DNA of 64,000 nt from Amblyornis subalaris (taxonomy: Eukaryota; Chordata; Aves; Passeriformes; Ptilonorhynchidae), in the NCBI GenBank assembly GCA_018881555.1, contig JACAXG010000170.1, positions 1,419,052 through 1,483,051 of the forward strand, read 5' to 3'. The notes under the pieces are model-generated. The model worked only from the letters and a program-made list of their open reading frames with translations, was not told where the DNA came from and did not search any database. Position 1 is the first letter of the stretch, and every line of letters begins with the position of its first letter. Position numbers and translations under genes: made by a program. Shown here piece by piece: positions 12,701-23,845 of this stretch.

Positions 12701-13883
12701 TTGGTGTGGAGGGTGTGATTTCTGTGCTGGGTCACACCCCCTGTGTGCCNTCCCAGTGTGGAGCTCTGCCCCAGGGTGTGTTCCCCCAACAGGAGCTGCC
12801 AGCTTGCCAGCAGTGAGCTGGGTGATCAATGTACTGTAAAAGTCACCCAGATATTTACAGTGATTAAAATGACCACACGCGTTCCCATCGACATCACTGG
12901 ACAAGTGCAGGATTATGCATTTAAAAACTCAAACTGCCCTAATTTAAAAACACAAACTACCTTAACTATTTATCAAAGTGTTCCAAGGGAATTCTAGTGG
13001 AGGCTGAAATCCTCTGAGGAATAATCAGCCANCAGACAAATCTTTTATGTCTCTCACTGGAAAAAAGTTGATGGCCAGAGCAGCCCCCCAAAGTGATCAG
13101 TAGCATACTTGTTCACTCCTAACGGAGGAGAAAAACAATGTGTTACTGCACCATCATGTGCCTTGTCAAAGACATCTACACATTCCCCTTTAAGTGCTAC
13201 AAAACAGTAGCTTTGGTAGGGTTGTGCTACTTTGGCTGGACCAAATCCTAGCATCCCATCTGTGGTGACAAAAGAACCCCAGGGGTAGTTTTATTGCTTA
13301 TTATTTAGCAAAAAGTATATGAAAATATTGATAGGAAATAGCTTCAGAGACGAGTTAATTGCTCTTATTTTTAGTGAGTCGTGTAAAACAACAACACAGA
13401 AGCAGCCATTTGGCAAAAGTATTAGCAGCTGAATAATTTTCTTAGAGAACACTAGTAACACTCTTCCAAATTCTCTACTTTAAAATCACATAATTGATGA
13501 AATACTTACGGTGGAAATAGAAGGAAAGCAAACTGCTTTGCAAAACAACAGCCATGCCAAAAAAAANCTCTTGAAAAACCCATTCATTATTAATTCTAAC
13601 AGATCATTAAAGAAATGATTCCTTTATTTGCTTGGGTTTTCAACAGTCAGGAAAAATAAATTATGTTAATGCCTTTCATTTGTTGTACTGACAGCTAAAA
13701 ACTGGATAAAAATTGCAATGTTGGACCTAATTTAGCTTTCTAGAGGTCTCATTTCCAGAAGTGCAGAGTGGACAGATACAGCTTATTGAGACCCAGGNTG
13801 TTGGTTTAGCACGTGTCTTTCTACATTGCTTTGCTTTTTTTTAGCCTAATAGTGTAAGCAAAATTGTCCCTAAATTAAATGCC
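9714..13883. other. Unique sequence without recognised genes
   Basis: The longest open frame here, about 169 codons at 12280-12789 on the minus strand, has a shadow frame on the other strand, contains an ambiguous codon and shows no domain. T-rich GTTT runs occur near 11793-11822 and 11912-11930. A perfect 16-bp palindrome at 11603-11618 is listed separately. Confidence 0.5.
11603..11631. repeat. Palindromic AATATTCA/TGAATATT cluster
   Basis: Positions 11603-11618 read AATATTCATGAATATT, a perfect 16-bp palindrome. Positions 11622-11631 read TGAATATTCA, a second perfect 10-bp palindrome. The half-site TGAATATT therefore recurs three times within 29 bp if both strands are read. Function is unknown; in AT-rich DNA this could be drift. 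Confidence 0.8.
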
Positions 13884-14150
13884 TCCTCTTTCTGTGTGAA
13901 GCCATTCCCCCTTGTCCTGGCACTGCAGNTCCTGATGAATTGTCCCTTTCCCTTTCCCTGCAGCCCCTTCAGANCCTGGAAGGTGCTGTGGGGTCTNCCC
14001 ACACCCTTCTCCTCTCCAGGCTGAGCAGCCCCAGCTCTCCCAGCCTGGCTCCAGAGGGGAGGTGCTCCAGTCCCATCAGCAGCTCCGTGGCCTCCTCTGG
14101 ACTCAGTCCAACAGTTCCAAGTCCTTTTTATGTTGGGAGGACCNGAGTTG
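13884..14150 (-). mobile_element. CR1 LINE, internal fragment lacking the 3' end
   Basis: On the minus strand this matches the CR1 region upstream of the terminal block. In plus-strand reading the marks are 'gaagccattcccccttgtcc', 'cctgatgaattgtccctttc', 'ctctccaggctgagcagccc', 'gtggcctcctctggactcag' and 'tttttatgttgggagg'. The first part is nearly the same as 41165-41225 of the copy at 40922, so both belong to one subfamily. The final 240 bp or so of the 3' end found in that copy are absent here, which is unusual for a 5'-truncating LINE and points to later deletion. Confidence 0.88.
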
Positions 14151-14784
14151 TGCCTTCCTACACAAGAATTAATAGGGTAGGTGGTATCATTTCTAATGCT
14201 CCCTTAAAAGCCAAATGGTTCTGTGTCAAACCTTGTTTCATGGCTTTCACCACGAGGTTACATCTTACACCACAATGTTACTATTTAAGCCTTTGTAAAT
14301 TAATAATGAGCAATAAAGCCCATAATAAAATAATTCCTTTTCAGGACGGCTTTAAAATTCATATCCTGAACCAGCTGGGTTTGTTTCCAATAAGTAATTC
14401 AGAAAGGTAGGAACAATGATGATCTAAGTTTAACTTCCCAGTGCATTACCAAGGGTTTGAGGGTGTTTTTGAAGCACTTTCACAGTGCATGATAAATCAA
14501 TCAAACGGTGGAGCAGATGTCTAATGTATTCTTTTCACATAAGCCGAGCAGAAGTGGGTCACACCGTGTCAGACGGAGCACAACTGCTTGTCAGCCAGGC
14601 TGGCCACGAGATAATGGAGCCTGACTGACAGTATCAACTATCAAAGGTTGAACCGGGGCTTCGAGAGGAATTCAAAGTGGGTATTTTAGGGATAAGGAAT
14701 ATATTCCTCCTAAGAATTAATTCNCTTTTTTTTATTATTACTATTAAAAGCTACTGGTTTAGCTTTGTAGTGTAAAAAGGTTTA
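14151..14784. other. Unique sequence between two CR1 copies
   Basis: Nothing is recognised. The open frame that runs from 13940 into this stretch begins in CR1 antisense DNA and ends in AT-rich sequence without a domain. Confidence 0.5.
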
Positions 14785-15357
14785 CAGACTGAGAGCAGCC
14801 TTGGGAGAAGGACTTGAGGGAGCTGATGGGTGACACTGGACATGCCCCAGCCCAGAATCTCCCTGCCCTGNGCTGAGCCCCAGCGTGGGCAGCAGGGGAG
14901 GGGGGGATTCTGCCCCTCTGCCCCCTCAGGTGAGACCNCACCTGCAGAGCTGCCCCAGCCCTGGGCCCAGCACAGGGAGGACGTGGAGCTGCTGGAGAGA
15001 GCCCAGAGGAGGCACCAGGATGAGCAGAGGGATGGAGCAGCTCTGCTGGGAGGAAAGGCTGGGAGAGCTGGGATTGTTCAGNCTGGANAGGAGAAGCTTT
15101 GGGGTGACCTCATTGTGGCCTTCCAGGGTTAGATGGGATATTNGNAAGGAATTGNTCCCTGGGAGGGTGGGGAGGCCCTGGCACAGGTTGCCCAGAGAAG
15201 CTGTGGCTGCCCCTGGATCCCTGGAGGTGTCCAAGGCCAGGCTGGAGAGGGCATGGAGCTACCTGGGCTAGTGGAAGATGTCCCTGCCCATTGCAGGGGT
15301 GGGACTGGATGAGCTTTAAGGTCCCTTCCAACCCAGACCATTCTATGATTCTATGAT
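14785..15357 (+). mobile_element. CR1 LINE, 3' fragment with ORF2 C-terminal remnant
   Basis: The 5' part keeps CR1 ORF2 marks: 'gggagaaggacttgaggg' corresponds to the conserved EKDLG stretch, 'attctgcccctctgcccc' to the ILPL stretch, and 'gacgtggagctgctggag' translates as DVELLE. The 3' part has the full songbird block ending 'cattctatgattctatgatt'. A 97-bp segment present in the copy at 31783 (31869-31965) is missing: 'ccttccag' joins directly to 'ggttagatggg' near 15128. The junction falls on a shared CAG. The ORF2 remnant is broken and codes for no working protein. Confidence 0.94.
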
Positions 15358-18300
15358 TTCTATAAAAATAAATATATGTGGTTATTCCAGCCCATTTGAA
15401 ACATCAAATGGTAACCCTGTTGATTTTTAACAAAACCTGGTAGATTAGACNTGTACTGTTGATTTATGAGACCTGTATTTTGCTAATCAGTGATCAACCT
15501 TATTAAATTTAATGACAATTTAAGGGAAAATTATACCTTTGATAAGAAAAATAAATGTTGTAATATTAAGAGCAGAAAGATGCAAAATCAGTTACATTGT
15601 ACAGATATACTGTATCCTGCTCTAGGACACCTTTCAATCAACTTAAACATGAGAAGAAGTGAATTCCAGAGCAAACCAAGGCATCTTTCCCCTTCCAGAC
15701 TTTACCACTCTCATTGCTGTTCAGTATCACTGCAGTTTAATACCTAAGACTGATCCATCTGATCCAGCCCTGACTCTTCCTGTACAACCAGGGATTGACT
15801 CAGCTTTGATGTTTTCTCCCAGCAAAATATCTCAGGTAAAAATGCCCAGAAATCACCTTGTTTGCTCCCTTGATTTAAATGTCCCATTGAACTCNTTGAT
15901 AACAGCGTGAGACACGACAGACTCCCATCTCCAGACTCGTGCTTGATTCCTGCCATCGCTGCTTCTCCTTCNGTAATTCTCCTGACCTCCCTTTTTGCAC
16001 TTCATCAGCAGGAATCAGCTCTTCCAAGGCAGAGCCGGTGGAGTTCCTGCTCCCTCATCTGCTCCTCTCTCACGTGGCTGCTGCTCAGCCTTTGCTCTCC
16101 CGGCGAGCCCGGCAGGGACAGAACATTCATCAGCTTCTTCAGACGTCTCTGCATCTGCTTCCAAATCACCCTGCCTGACCTGGGACTTCCTCCAGCTCTC
16201 CTGAAATGCAATAGGCAGATCCTGCAAAGCACTGCATCTCCAGTGCACTAAGTCTTTTCTTAATACTCACCNCTCTTAGGATGCCCAAGACAGCAAACTT
16301 GCGTCCGGAAGAATAAAAATCCAAGTGGGAGTCTGAGGACTGGTAACAAGTTCAAATGACAGCCACCTAATGCTTCACATTGCAGAAAATACTTCAATTT
16401 AATTTCGTCCACTAGGATTTTTAAAACTGAGTGTTTCCAACAAAGCTTTGGACTCTGTCTTAGAGGTAATTTTGGGGTCATTGAGCAAATGTGTTTTGCC
16501 GGTGCCACGAAATGCCATTTAAATTTGGCAGTTTGGACCTAAAGACAGTCATGATTTCCCATCTGTGATTTCAATTACAAAACTGGATTTTGGCAACGTG
16601 TCGGAACCCTGGAGCTTCCCAAGCCCAGCTCACAGCCCACACACGGCCACGGCAGGGCTCTGCCCCTTCCCGGCGAGACCACCGGGGCTGAGGAGCTGTG
16701 GGAGCAGAGCCTCAGCCCCAAACCACGACACAGCACGTGGAACACCAGGACTTAGAAATTTTGTTTATTTAATTCTGATTGTCTCCATTAGAACTTCCCT
16801 CGTCCAAATCCTGCCAACCAGGCCCTCTCCCAGGTTCGCCAGGAAGATACCTCTTTGGAAATCACATTTCTACTCTACAAACCAAGATTTTTTATTTTAA
16901 TTTTTCTTTTTCCCGAGCAATCTGACTTGGAAGAACACATTAGTCTCACAACACGTTTCATAGCTGAACATTTCCTTGTCATTTGAGAGTAATTTAACTC
17001 TCATTTAACTGCATTCTGCTTTCAGTAATATGATTTGGCTTGGTNCAGTACATAGAAAATGTCTTCATTTCATAGAATCAATTGCAGTGAAAGAAAAGGA
17101 ACACAGAAAACAGGCTATAGAAAATAATTTAAGACTGCTCTTGCCTTGTATATACTACCCTTCATCTTTTAATAAACTAAATTTGCACTGTTAAATTGTG
17201 TTAGCAATGTTAATGCTCAACAACCAATAACATACTGGCATCCAAATTTTGTTTCCCAGTCTGTTTATTGTAATCCAGCTCATTACAGAGCTATAAAAGT
17301 ACCATGGAAAAGTGTGATCAAATATATCATCAGAATATTCTGTTCACTGTGCAACACATGGTTGAAGCCAAATCCTTTTTCCACCAGAAAAAGGGCTTGA
17401 TTTCAGAAAGTAAGGACAACATTTCCTAAAAATCATCAAGAGATCTCAAACTGGAATATAATTTAGTTATCAAAACCACATAAAAATTTAGACTGCACTT
17501 TAAGATGAATCTAAAAGAAAATTTTCCCTTGAAATGTGATCCACACCTGTGTCTGCATTGAAGTGGTACTGGCCCAAGAGCATTTGGTTTAATCTCTTTG
17601 TTTCAATAGTTGCTCGCTTTTGTTTTGGCAATGTCAGGCTTCATTATGCTCTTTGAGATTAAAGTATTAATTCGAGAGGGCAGATTATCAGATGTTTAGG
17701 TGCAGTGTTTTCACCTAAACACACAGCCTGCAGTTACAGCTGAGTGGCATAAACACAATCCAATACCATGGTTATTGTGAACACCAAACCTCAGTCTACC
17801 AAAGCCATGAATAAGGATTTCTACAAGCTTTCTATTCCTTCTCCTATGGGCAGAAGAATTACATCCCGAAAAGGTGCTTTTTCCCATCCACAGCTCTTCT
17901 TTCCTACCTACTGCCTCTAAGCCATCATACTAAAAAAAAGAGAGATACAGGGAAACTGCTGCTCCTCACCTGGGATTTNGACTCTTCCAAAGAATGAGTA
18001 AACAAACCCTTTTCTTCCTTTGCATTAAGCAAAGTACCACTTGTGCTACTAAGAAAGGTGACTGCAACTAATGCAAAGTGAAAGGATCAAATGCTTATTT
18101 TCCTTATTCTGAATTTAAAACCAAAGCCACGAAGAAAGCCCACAGCAGTGACTTCAAGGATTCGTTTGAGTGGGGACTTTTCCCTGGGTCACACAACAAG
18201 GACAAAAGCACTTACAGAGGGAAAGTCACAGACATGTTTCACTTGATCTTGGAGCAATCTGATACAATGGTGAGTGTAAGGGGAATGATTATANTATCAG

Positions 18301-21300
18301 CACTGCTGAGCTGCTGGAGTGGATAATGGACCGGCTCAGTTATTAAAGACAAGTGCTTATAAAATAATTCACTTCAGAGCAGAGGGAAAACACTAACAGC
18401 GTGCTCTAAAGATCAATACCAGGCTGCTTTTTGTTTGATTTATTTAATCAGTGACCCCAGAGAAACAGCAAGCGAGGAGGAAGAAAATCTGCTGATTGTG
18501 GGAAACAGAGGTCGGGCAGCNGGGAGGGTGGGGAAGGGAGAGCGGAGACGTGGAGAGAGCTCAGCACAAATGGCTGGGGAAAAGGGTGAGGAAAGGAACA
18601 GGTACCAATCCTGGNGATCCACGACAAGCCATGGACAATTTACAAAACACTGCCTTCAATCATATCCTACAGAGCTTGAAGGGATCCTTCCATTTTGCAG
18701 TTGTGTGTCTGTCATAGCTTCTTACTCTAGTTTTGACCATAGCAAATTAAAACTGACCAAAGATATGGAGGAGAAGGGTAAACGCTTTTCCAGGGAGGAA
18801 AAAAGGGCAAAAAAAAAAGGTGCAGCAAGAAGTTTGGGGTTGCTTCTTTTTGAACATCAATGAAATGTCTAATATTGAAGCAGTAGAGAGGGCTCCTAAC
18901 AGTGCAGTTTTCAGTGCAGCACTNGCCCAGATAGCCTGAGGAGATTGTGTGCAACCCTTGGTATAGAACATGTGCAAACACCTGCCAGGAGGGTGTGATT
19001 ATAGCTGACCCTGCAGAAGGAATAAATACGCTAAATTATCTAATGAAGCTCCTTTGAGTCCTGCTTCTTATGATTGTGTGATGGTGGTAGAGAAACAACC
19101 CAAAACTCTTGATGTGGAGCTTANCTGCAGCAAAAACATAATGTACAAAGCATGGCTGCAAAAGATTTACAGTAAATAAAAACCAAATATAAACCAAAGG
19201 AAGTTATATTGCTACTCAGATTGCAGTGTTCTATTAAGAACATTTTGAAGATTATTATAAAAAGTACATCAAAGAGAAANTGAAGCAAGGTCATGCAGAA
19301 TTCAACAGCTCTAATTAAATGATACCTCTGTTTAGAAAACTGTAGATAAAAAGTATATGAAATTCTTCATTGAAAAGAAAATTGTGTGTCAGAAAGAATT
19401 TCATGCTAATATCTAATCTGGAAAAGCAGAGTCACTGGCTTGCACTAAACTAACTCACAACAAGCTGGACAACACCAACATCTGAGCAAAAATCCTTTTA
19501 TCACAGAAAGGGCATTCAGGACATNATTTAACTGATAAGGGCAAAGGAGCCCTGTAGAATTCTCCAGTGTTTATATTTTNTCCTTAAAACACTAAGGAGA
19601 AAATTTTGTGCATGTTAATTACGACATAATTTACACACTTTTTTTCACTTTTGTACATTTAATTTTTATTTAGGTGAGTAAATACATTGTTAGGATAAAC
19701 CTTTGCTGTTGTAGCAGAATCTTTTTCCCACTTATGCCTAGATTTTTTGTGTGTTTTGTTAGTTTGTTTGATTGGGTTTTTTTTTTTCCTAAAAATAATT
19801 TACTTCCCTGAAAACATGCAAAGAATTTTGAAAGGAACCCATGTGAAGATGTAGGTGCATAGATGGGCACATTTGGGTACCTCACTGCATCAGCTGCAAA
19901 CAAAGTCTGCATTCCCACTTGTAGAGTGCCTCCATTTGACACCAGTCTAAATATGAACTTANGGCTCACTCTCAACAGGAAAGGAGATCCTGGTCTCTGA
20001 GGACACAGATAATTCCTGTAATCCATTATATTCTAATAAAACATCACATTTGTCACTTTTCAGTAGAAGAAAAAAAGGTATTTTAGGCTATGCCACAGAA
20101 ATCCTCTATGGGGCCTGAAATGTCAAATCTTGCTATAACACAGTGAGTAGGACAGTCTTTTAGAGACCTGGAGTGAGAGCTGGCAAATATTTCTTCTTGT
20201 GAAGGATCAGCAGACTTTTCTTTCTGATACATCGAGGTAATATGTTTTAACAATGTTTTGGGTTTATTGGGCAATGTGGCTCCAAATAAACTGAAGGAAT
20301 ATTTGCCTTGCAGTAACCATAGTTAGAAGTGTCCCAGTCATCTTCTCAGGCTTATGTGTTCTGGTGTATCAACAATTCGGGAGTGCTTAGGTTTCCACNT
20401 AAGACTAACACTAACCCACTGATTGTTCCTTTCTTCTTCAGTAAGACCCAGGCAGAAAAATAAGGCAGAATTGGTAAAGAATAAAAAACCCCTATTGAAC
20501 TAAGAAGAGGTTTTGGATCATACTAACTTCACTATTCTTTTCTTGACAAAATGAATGATCTCAAAAACATTTGCTTAACTTGTGAACCTGATAGAAAGAC
20601 TTTCTTGTCCAACAGAAATCCATAATTCATAAAAGCTGCTCTTTACACCAATCATACATCATTTTGCCCATTGTTTTTTGTTTCATTCACCAGAGNTACA
20701 GGTTCAGACCAAAACCCACTGAATTCCTTGTTCCTAACCACAGAATTAATCAGAAAATCCCTTGTTTTCAAATCTCATGGTAAAAATTTAGTAACTCATC
20801 AAACCTTTTTTTTCATTTTAGTAGAATTTTAGCTCAGCACTTCACTGTGCTCCACTGAGTAGCTATAAATAAACCCTCTCTTTTATGCAGAAATGTCTCC
20901 TCAAAGTAAAGTCAAGGGCCCAATTCATTACAAATGTTTTGCCAAGGTCTGAAGGCAGTTTACACTTTTTAATTTGCAGAGCCTCCAAAGTGTTAATTGT
21001 ATTCTTAATTCATATTGGATAATTTACACGCAGCTCACACACTTGGTTGTGTGGGTTTAATGCCATTATGAAAGTGTCTTCTGAGAAAGACAAGAGCTGG
21101 GAATATATTCCATTTTAGCAGGTGAAAACAATGTCTGACAGGCCCAGTAATCAATTTTTATCTTTACTTTGAAAGAACACGTTAGGAACAAACAGGAAGG
21201 TGCTAGGAAGGAAAGAATGTAATTTTGGCACTGATGTTTGCACAGAAGGGCAAAGCAAAACGCACGGACCTTTATCACTGTATTATTAATATTATCACAT

Positions 21301-21689
21301 CACTAAAGATGTTATAAAAGCACAACCCTGGTGGTTTCCACCGTTCCCTGGAGCACAGAACACGGGTTAGGTTCAGAAAACAAAGCCACCAGGACTTCAC
21401 AACAGCAGAGCCTGGCATCAAATCGTATCTCTCTGCTACACTGAGACCACAGGTTCCATCTCACTGCAGGAAGAAAAGGACNAAGAGGATGCAGCAGGTT
21501 TGAAATTTGAAAGTTCAAATTTTTTCTTATTTTGAGTAAAAAGCGGTGCAATATGAAAACTTAACGCTCCAGAGAAATATCAAGAAAAGTTGGTGTAGCA
21601 GAGTTCAAGGGAATCCTACTAATGGTGGCAATAAAAGTATCTAATGTGATAAGCTAAAANAACAGCGAAGTGTGTGCCCTGGAGGGACA
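15358..21689. other. Unique AT-rich sequence without recognised genes
   Basis: This 6.3-kb stretch has no recognised repeat. A more GC-rich patch at 15905-16260 gives several overlapping open frames on both strands, which is a sign of composition and not of coding. A second patch at 16605-16740 behaves the same way. A 10-bp inverted repeat with CACCT half-sites at 17693-17721 is listed separately. T-rich runs lie at 19745-19790. Confidence 0.5.
17693..17721. repeat. Perfect 10-bp inverted repeat carrying AGGTG/CACCT
   Basis: TGTTTAGGTG at 17693-17702 and CACCTAAACA at 17712-17721 are exact reverse complements separated by 9 bases. Each arm holds a CACCT core, the half-site of ZEB-type zinc-finger repressors, which are known to use paired CACCT sites. 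The arrangement is seen; regulatory use is inference. Confidence 0.75.
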
Positions 21690-22035
21690 TCCCTGTCCTG
21701 GGGGGGTCAGGCCATGGAGGGATTGTCCCNCTCTGCTCTGGGCTGGGATGGTTCTGGGAGCCTCAATACCAGAAATATCTAAGGCTGCTGGAGAGGGGAA
21801 GGGTCTGGAGGGGAGCCTGAACCAGGAGGGGCTGAGGGCGCTTGGTCTGTCCAGCTGGAGGAGACTGAGGGGAGACNTCACTGGGGTCTTCATCTTTCTT
21901 GTGCGGGGGAGAGGNGGAGCAGGCACTGATCTCTGCTCTGGCACCAGGGACAGCACCCAGNGAACNGCNNGANCTGGGNCAGGGNNGGNTGGGTCCCTTC
22001 CACCCCAGGATATTCTANAATTCCNTGATTTTCTC
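21690..22035 (+). mobile_element. CR1 LINE, internally deleted 3' copy, rich in ambiguous bases
   Basis: Marks of an older CR1 subfamily appear on the plus strand: 'attgtcccnctctgctctgg', 'aaggctgctggagaggggaa', 'ggaggggctgagggcgcttg', 'ctggaggagactgagggg', 'caccagggacagcaccca' and the terminal 'gggtcccttccaccccagga' followed by 'tattctanaattcc'. The block between 'ctgggncaggg' and 'tgggtcccttcc' is missing compared with intact members of this subfamily. Eleven ambiguous bases fall between 21961 and 22025, an unusual local density that suggests reads from several CR1 copies were merged. Confidence 0.82.
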
Positions 22036-23590
22036 AAATATAGTCACTCAGCAGATATATAGCNCATCTTTCAATAGACTACAACAACTATATTATTTTG
22101 TCAATTATTGCTACACTAGATGGTAGTTTTATGGAAATATGGGCAAGTTTTGTAATACGTTCTATTCTCATGATCATTTCTGTAAAAATGAATTTACATT
22201 GTATTGTTTCTTGTGGTAAAGTTCAAAGCACAGCACTAAAAATCAGATAAGGCAATATGTGCTGCGTATACACTGAGAAAGTTAAGAGCAAGTTGCCTTC
22301 TATTGACATTTTTAGTGTTATGTGATTTCATTTGTCATTTCTATTTGCTTTGTTTATAGACTCGGTATCTTCTAACAGTATGGATATCATTAAAAAACAA
22401 GAAATACTGGAATGAAAAACTCAGTGTACAAGTCTCGTCTCGTGCACTGTATTGGAAATGTGAATTCAGCATCCTTTTCAAACAAGAAGCGAAAGAGAGA
22501 CACACCTTACAACTAATCCTGCATATCCTCAGTCTCCCACNTCCCAAATTACTTCTACTTAAGATACAGCAACATACTTGTTATATTTTCAAATCATAAA
22601 ACACGTGTTTCCTTCTCTTCACTCAAAGCTAAGCACAGTCAAGTCAAAATTCACTGGAATTTTGAAAAGTCTGAATAATATTATTTGAAGTTTGCAATAA
22701 TTTGCTTTGCAGCAAGGCAAAAGGCTAACCAAAACTTTTTTTATTGAGCTTCATAAACCAGGCTCTTAGGTTTAGATTGTCTGCTTCCAGGGAATTCCTG
22801 AATACTTATCAAAAGAAAGGAAAAGAAATTTGAAATTCTGTTANACATTAAAACTAGTGTTCATTTAAAACCAATTTTTCAACTCAGGCTCCATACTTAC
22901 AAATATTGGCAGGGTTGACTTGCCCCAAGGAGCAGGAAATTATAAGAAACAAAACTTTTGTCATGCAATGAATCCCCTTGATCANAATGACACTAAACAC
23001 TTATAACCTTTGGAGACAGGAAATATTGTTCTACCCAGCACTCCATCCCTAGGCAAGGCACATTTTATGCTCCCAGAATATTTATGTGCACAGTTTTGAG
23101 GCAGAGTGCACAACATGAGCAATAACCTCACTGCTTCAACACGAGATGGATGTAAACTCTTCTCATTTGCTAAATTCGAGTTATGCCAACACAAGTCTTG
23201 TCAGAACGCTGCATTATGACAAATTCAGAAAGCTTTTTACGGATTTGGAGGCAGAGGGACCGTTTTAATCATGTTGTTTGGTTTCTGTGGTTTGCTCTGT
23301 GGTGCTGCTTATTGACTGAACCACAGCACTGCTCAGATATCCACCAGGTCAGGGAACTGGAGACAGCTAATGAATCATTAAAAGAGTTGTATGACAAAGA
23401 CGAGGAAAAGGAATCCTAANCAGAGTCTGTGTGAGTCATGGAAATTTTACTCAGAACTGGCATTTCAATGAAAATGCACAATAACTTTATGTTACAAATT
23501 TTATAGACTCAGTGCTCAGAGGTGCAGGCAATGCAAACTCAGCTTCCAATTTGTCAAACCCATCCTTACGCAATCAAGAGATTCCTATAT
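22036..23590. other. Unique AT-rich sequence
   Basis: Nothing is recognised. A near match to a SOX/POU composite site (TTTTGTCATGCAATG, 22956-22970, about 12 of 15 positions) is present, but on its own it is weak. Confidence 0.5.
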
Positions 23591-23845
23591 TAGAATCAGA
23601 GAATCATGGAATTGTTTAAGTTGGAAGGAGCCTTAAAGCTCATCCCATTCCACCCCCTGCCATGGGCAGGGACACCTTCCACTAGCCCAGGTTGCTCCAA
23701 GCCCCANNCAACCTGGCCTTGGACACTTCCAGGGATCCAGGGGCAGNCACAGNTTCTCTGGACAACCTGTGCCAGGGCCTTCCACCCTCACAGGGAGGAA
23801 TTTCTTCCTAATATCTGACTTAATTTCCCCTTATTTAGTTTGAGT
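23591..23845 (-). mobile_element. CR1 LINE, 3' fragment
   Basis: In plus-strand reading it starts with the reverse complement of the CR1 tail ('tagaatcagagaatcatgga'), then 'gttggaaggagccttaaagc', 'ccctgccatgggcaggga', 'ttggacacttccagggatcc' and 'aatttcttcctaatatctga'. It ends in a degraded 'ttccccttatttagtttga'. The fragment is about 255 bp and 5'-truncated, and it has no coding capacity. Confidence 0.92.

Noticed and set aside
12280..12789. 169-codon open frame on the minus strand
   Set aside because: It has long overlapping frames on the opposite strand, an ambiguous codon, and no domain, signal peptide or splice-site support that I can recognise.
13940..14410. 156-codon open frame on the plus strand
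   Set aside because: The first half is antisense CR1 and the rest is unrelated AT-rich DNA.
15905..16260. Cluster of overlapping frames in a GC-richer patch as a possible exon
   Set aside because: Frames are open on both strands and in several phases, which is a composition effect. No consistent splice sites or domain could be argued.
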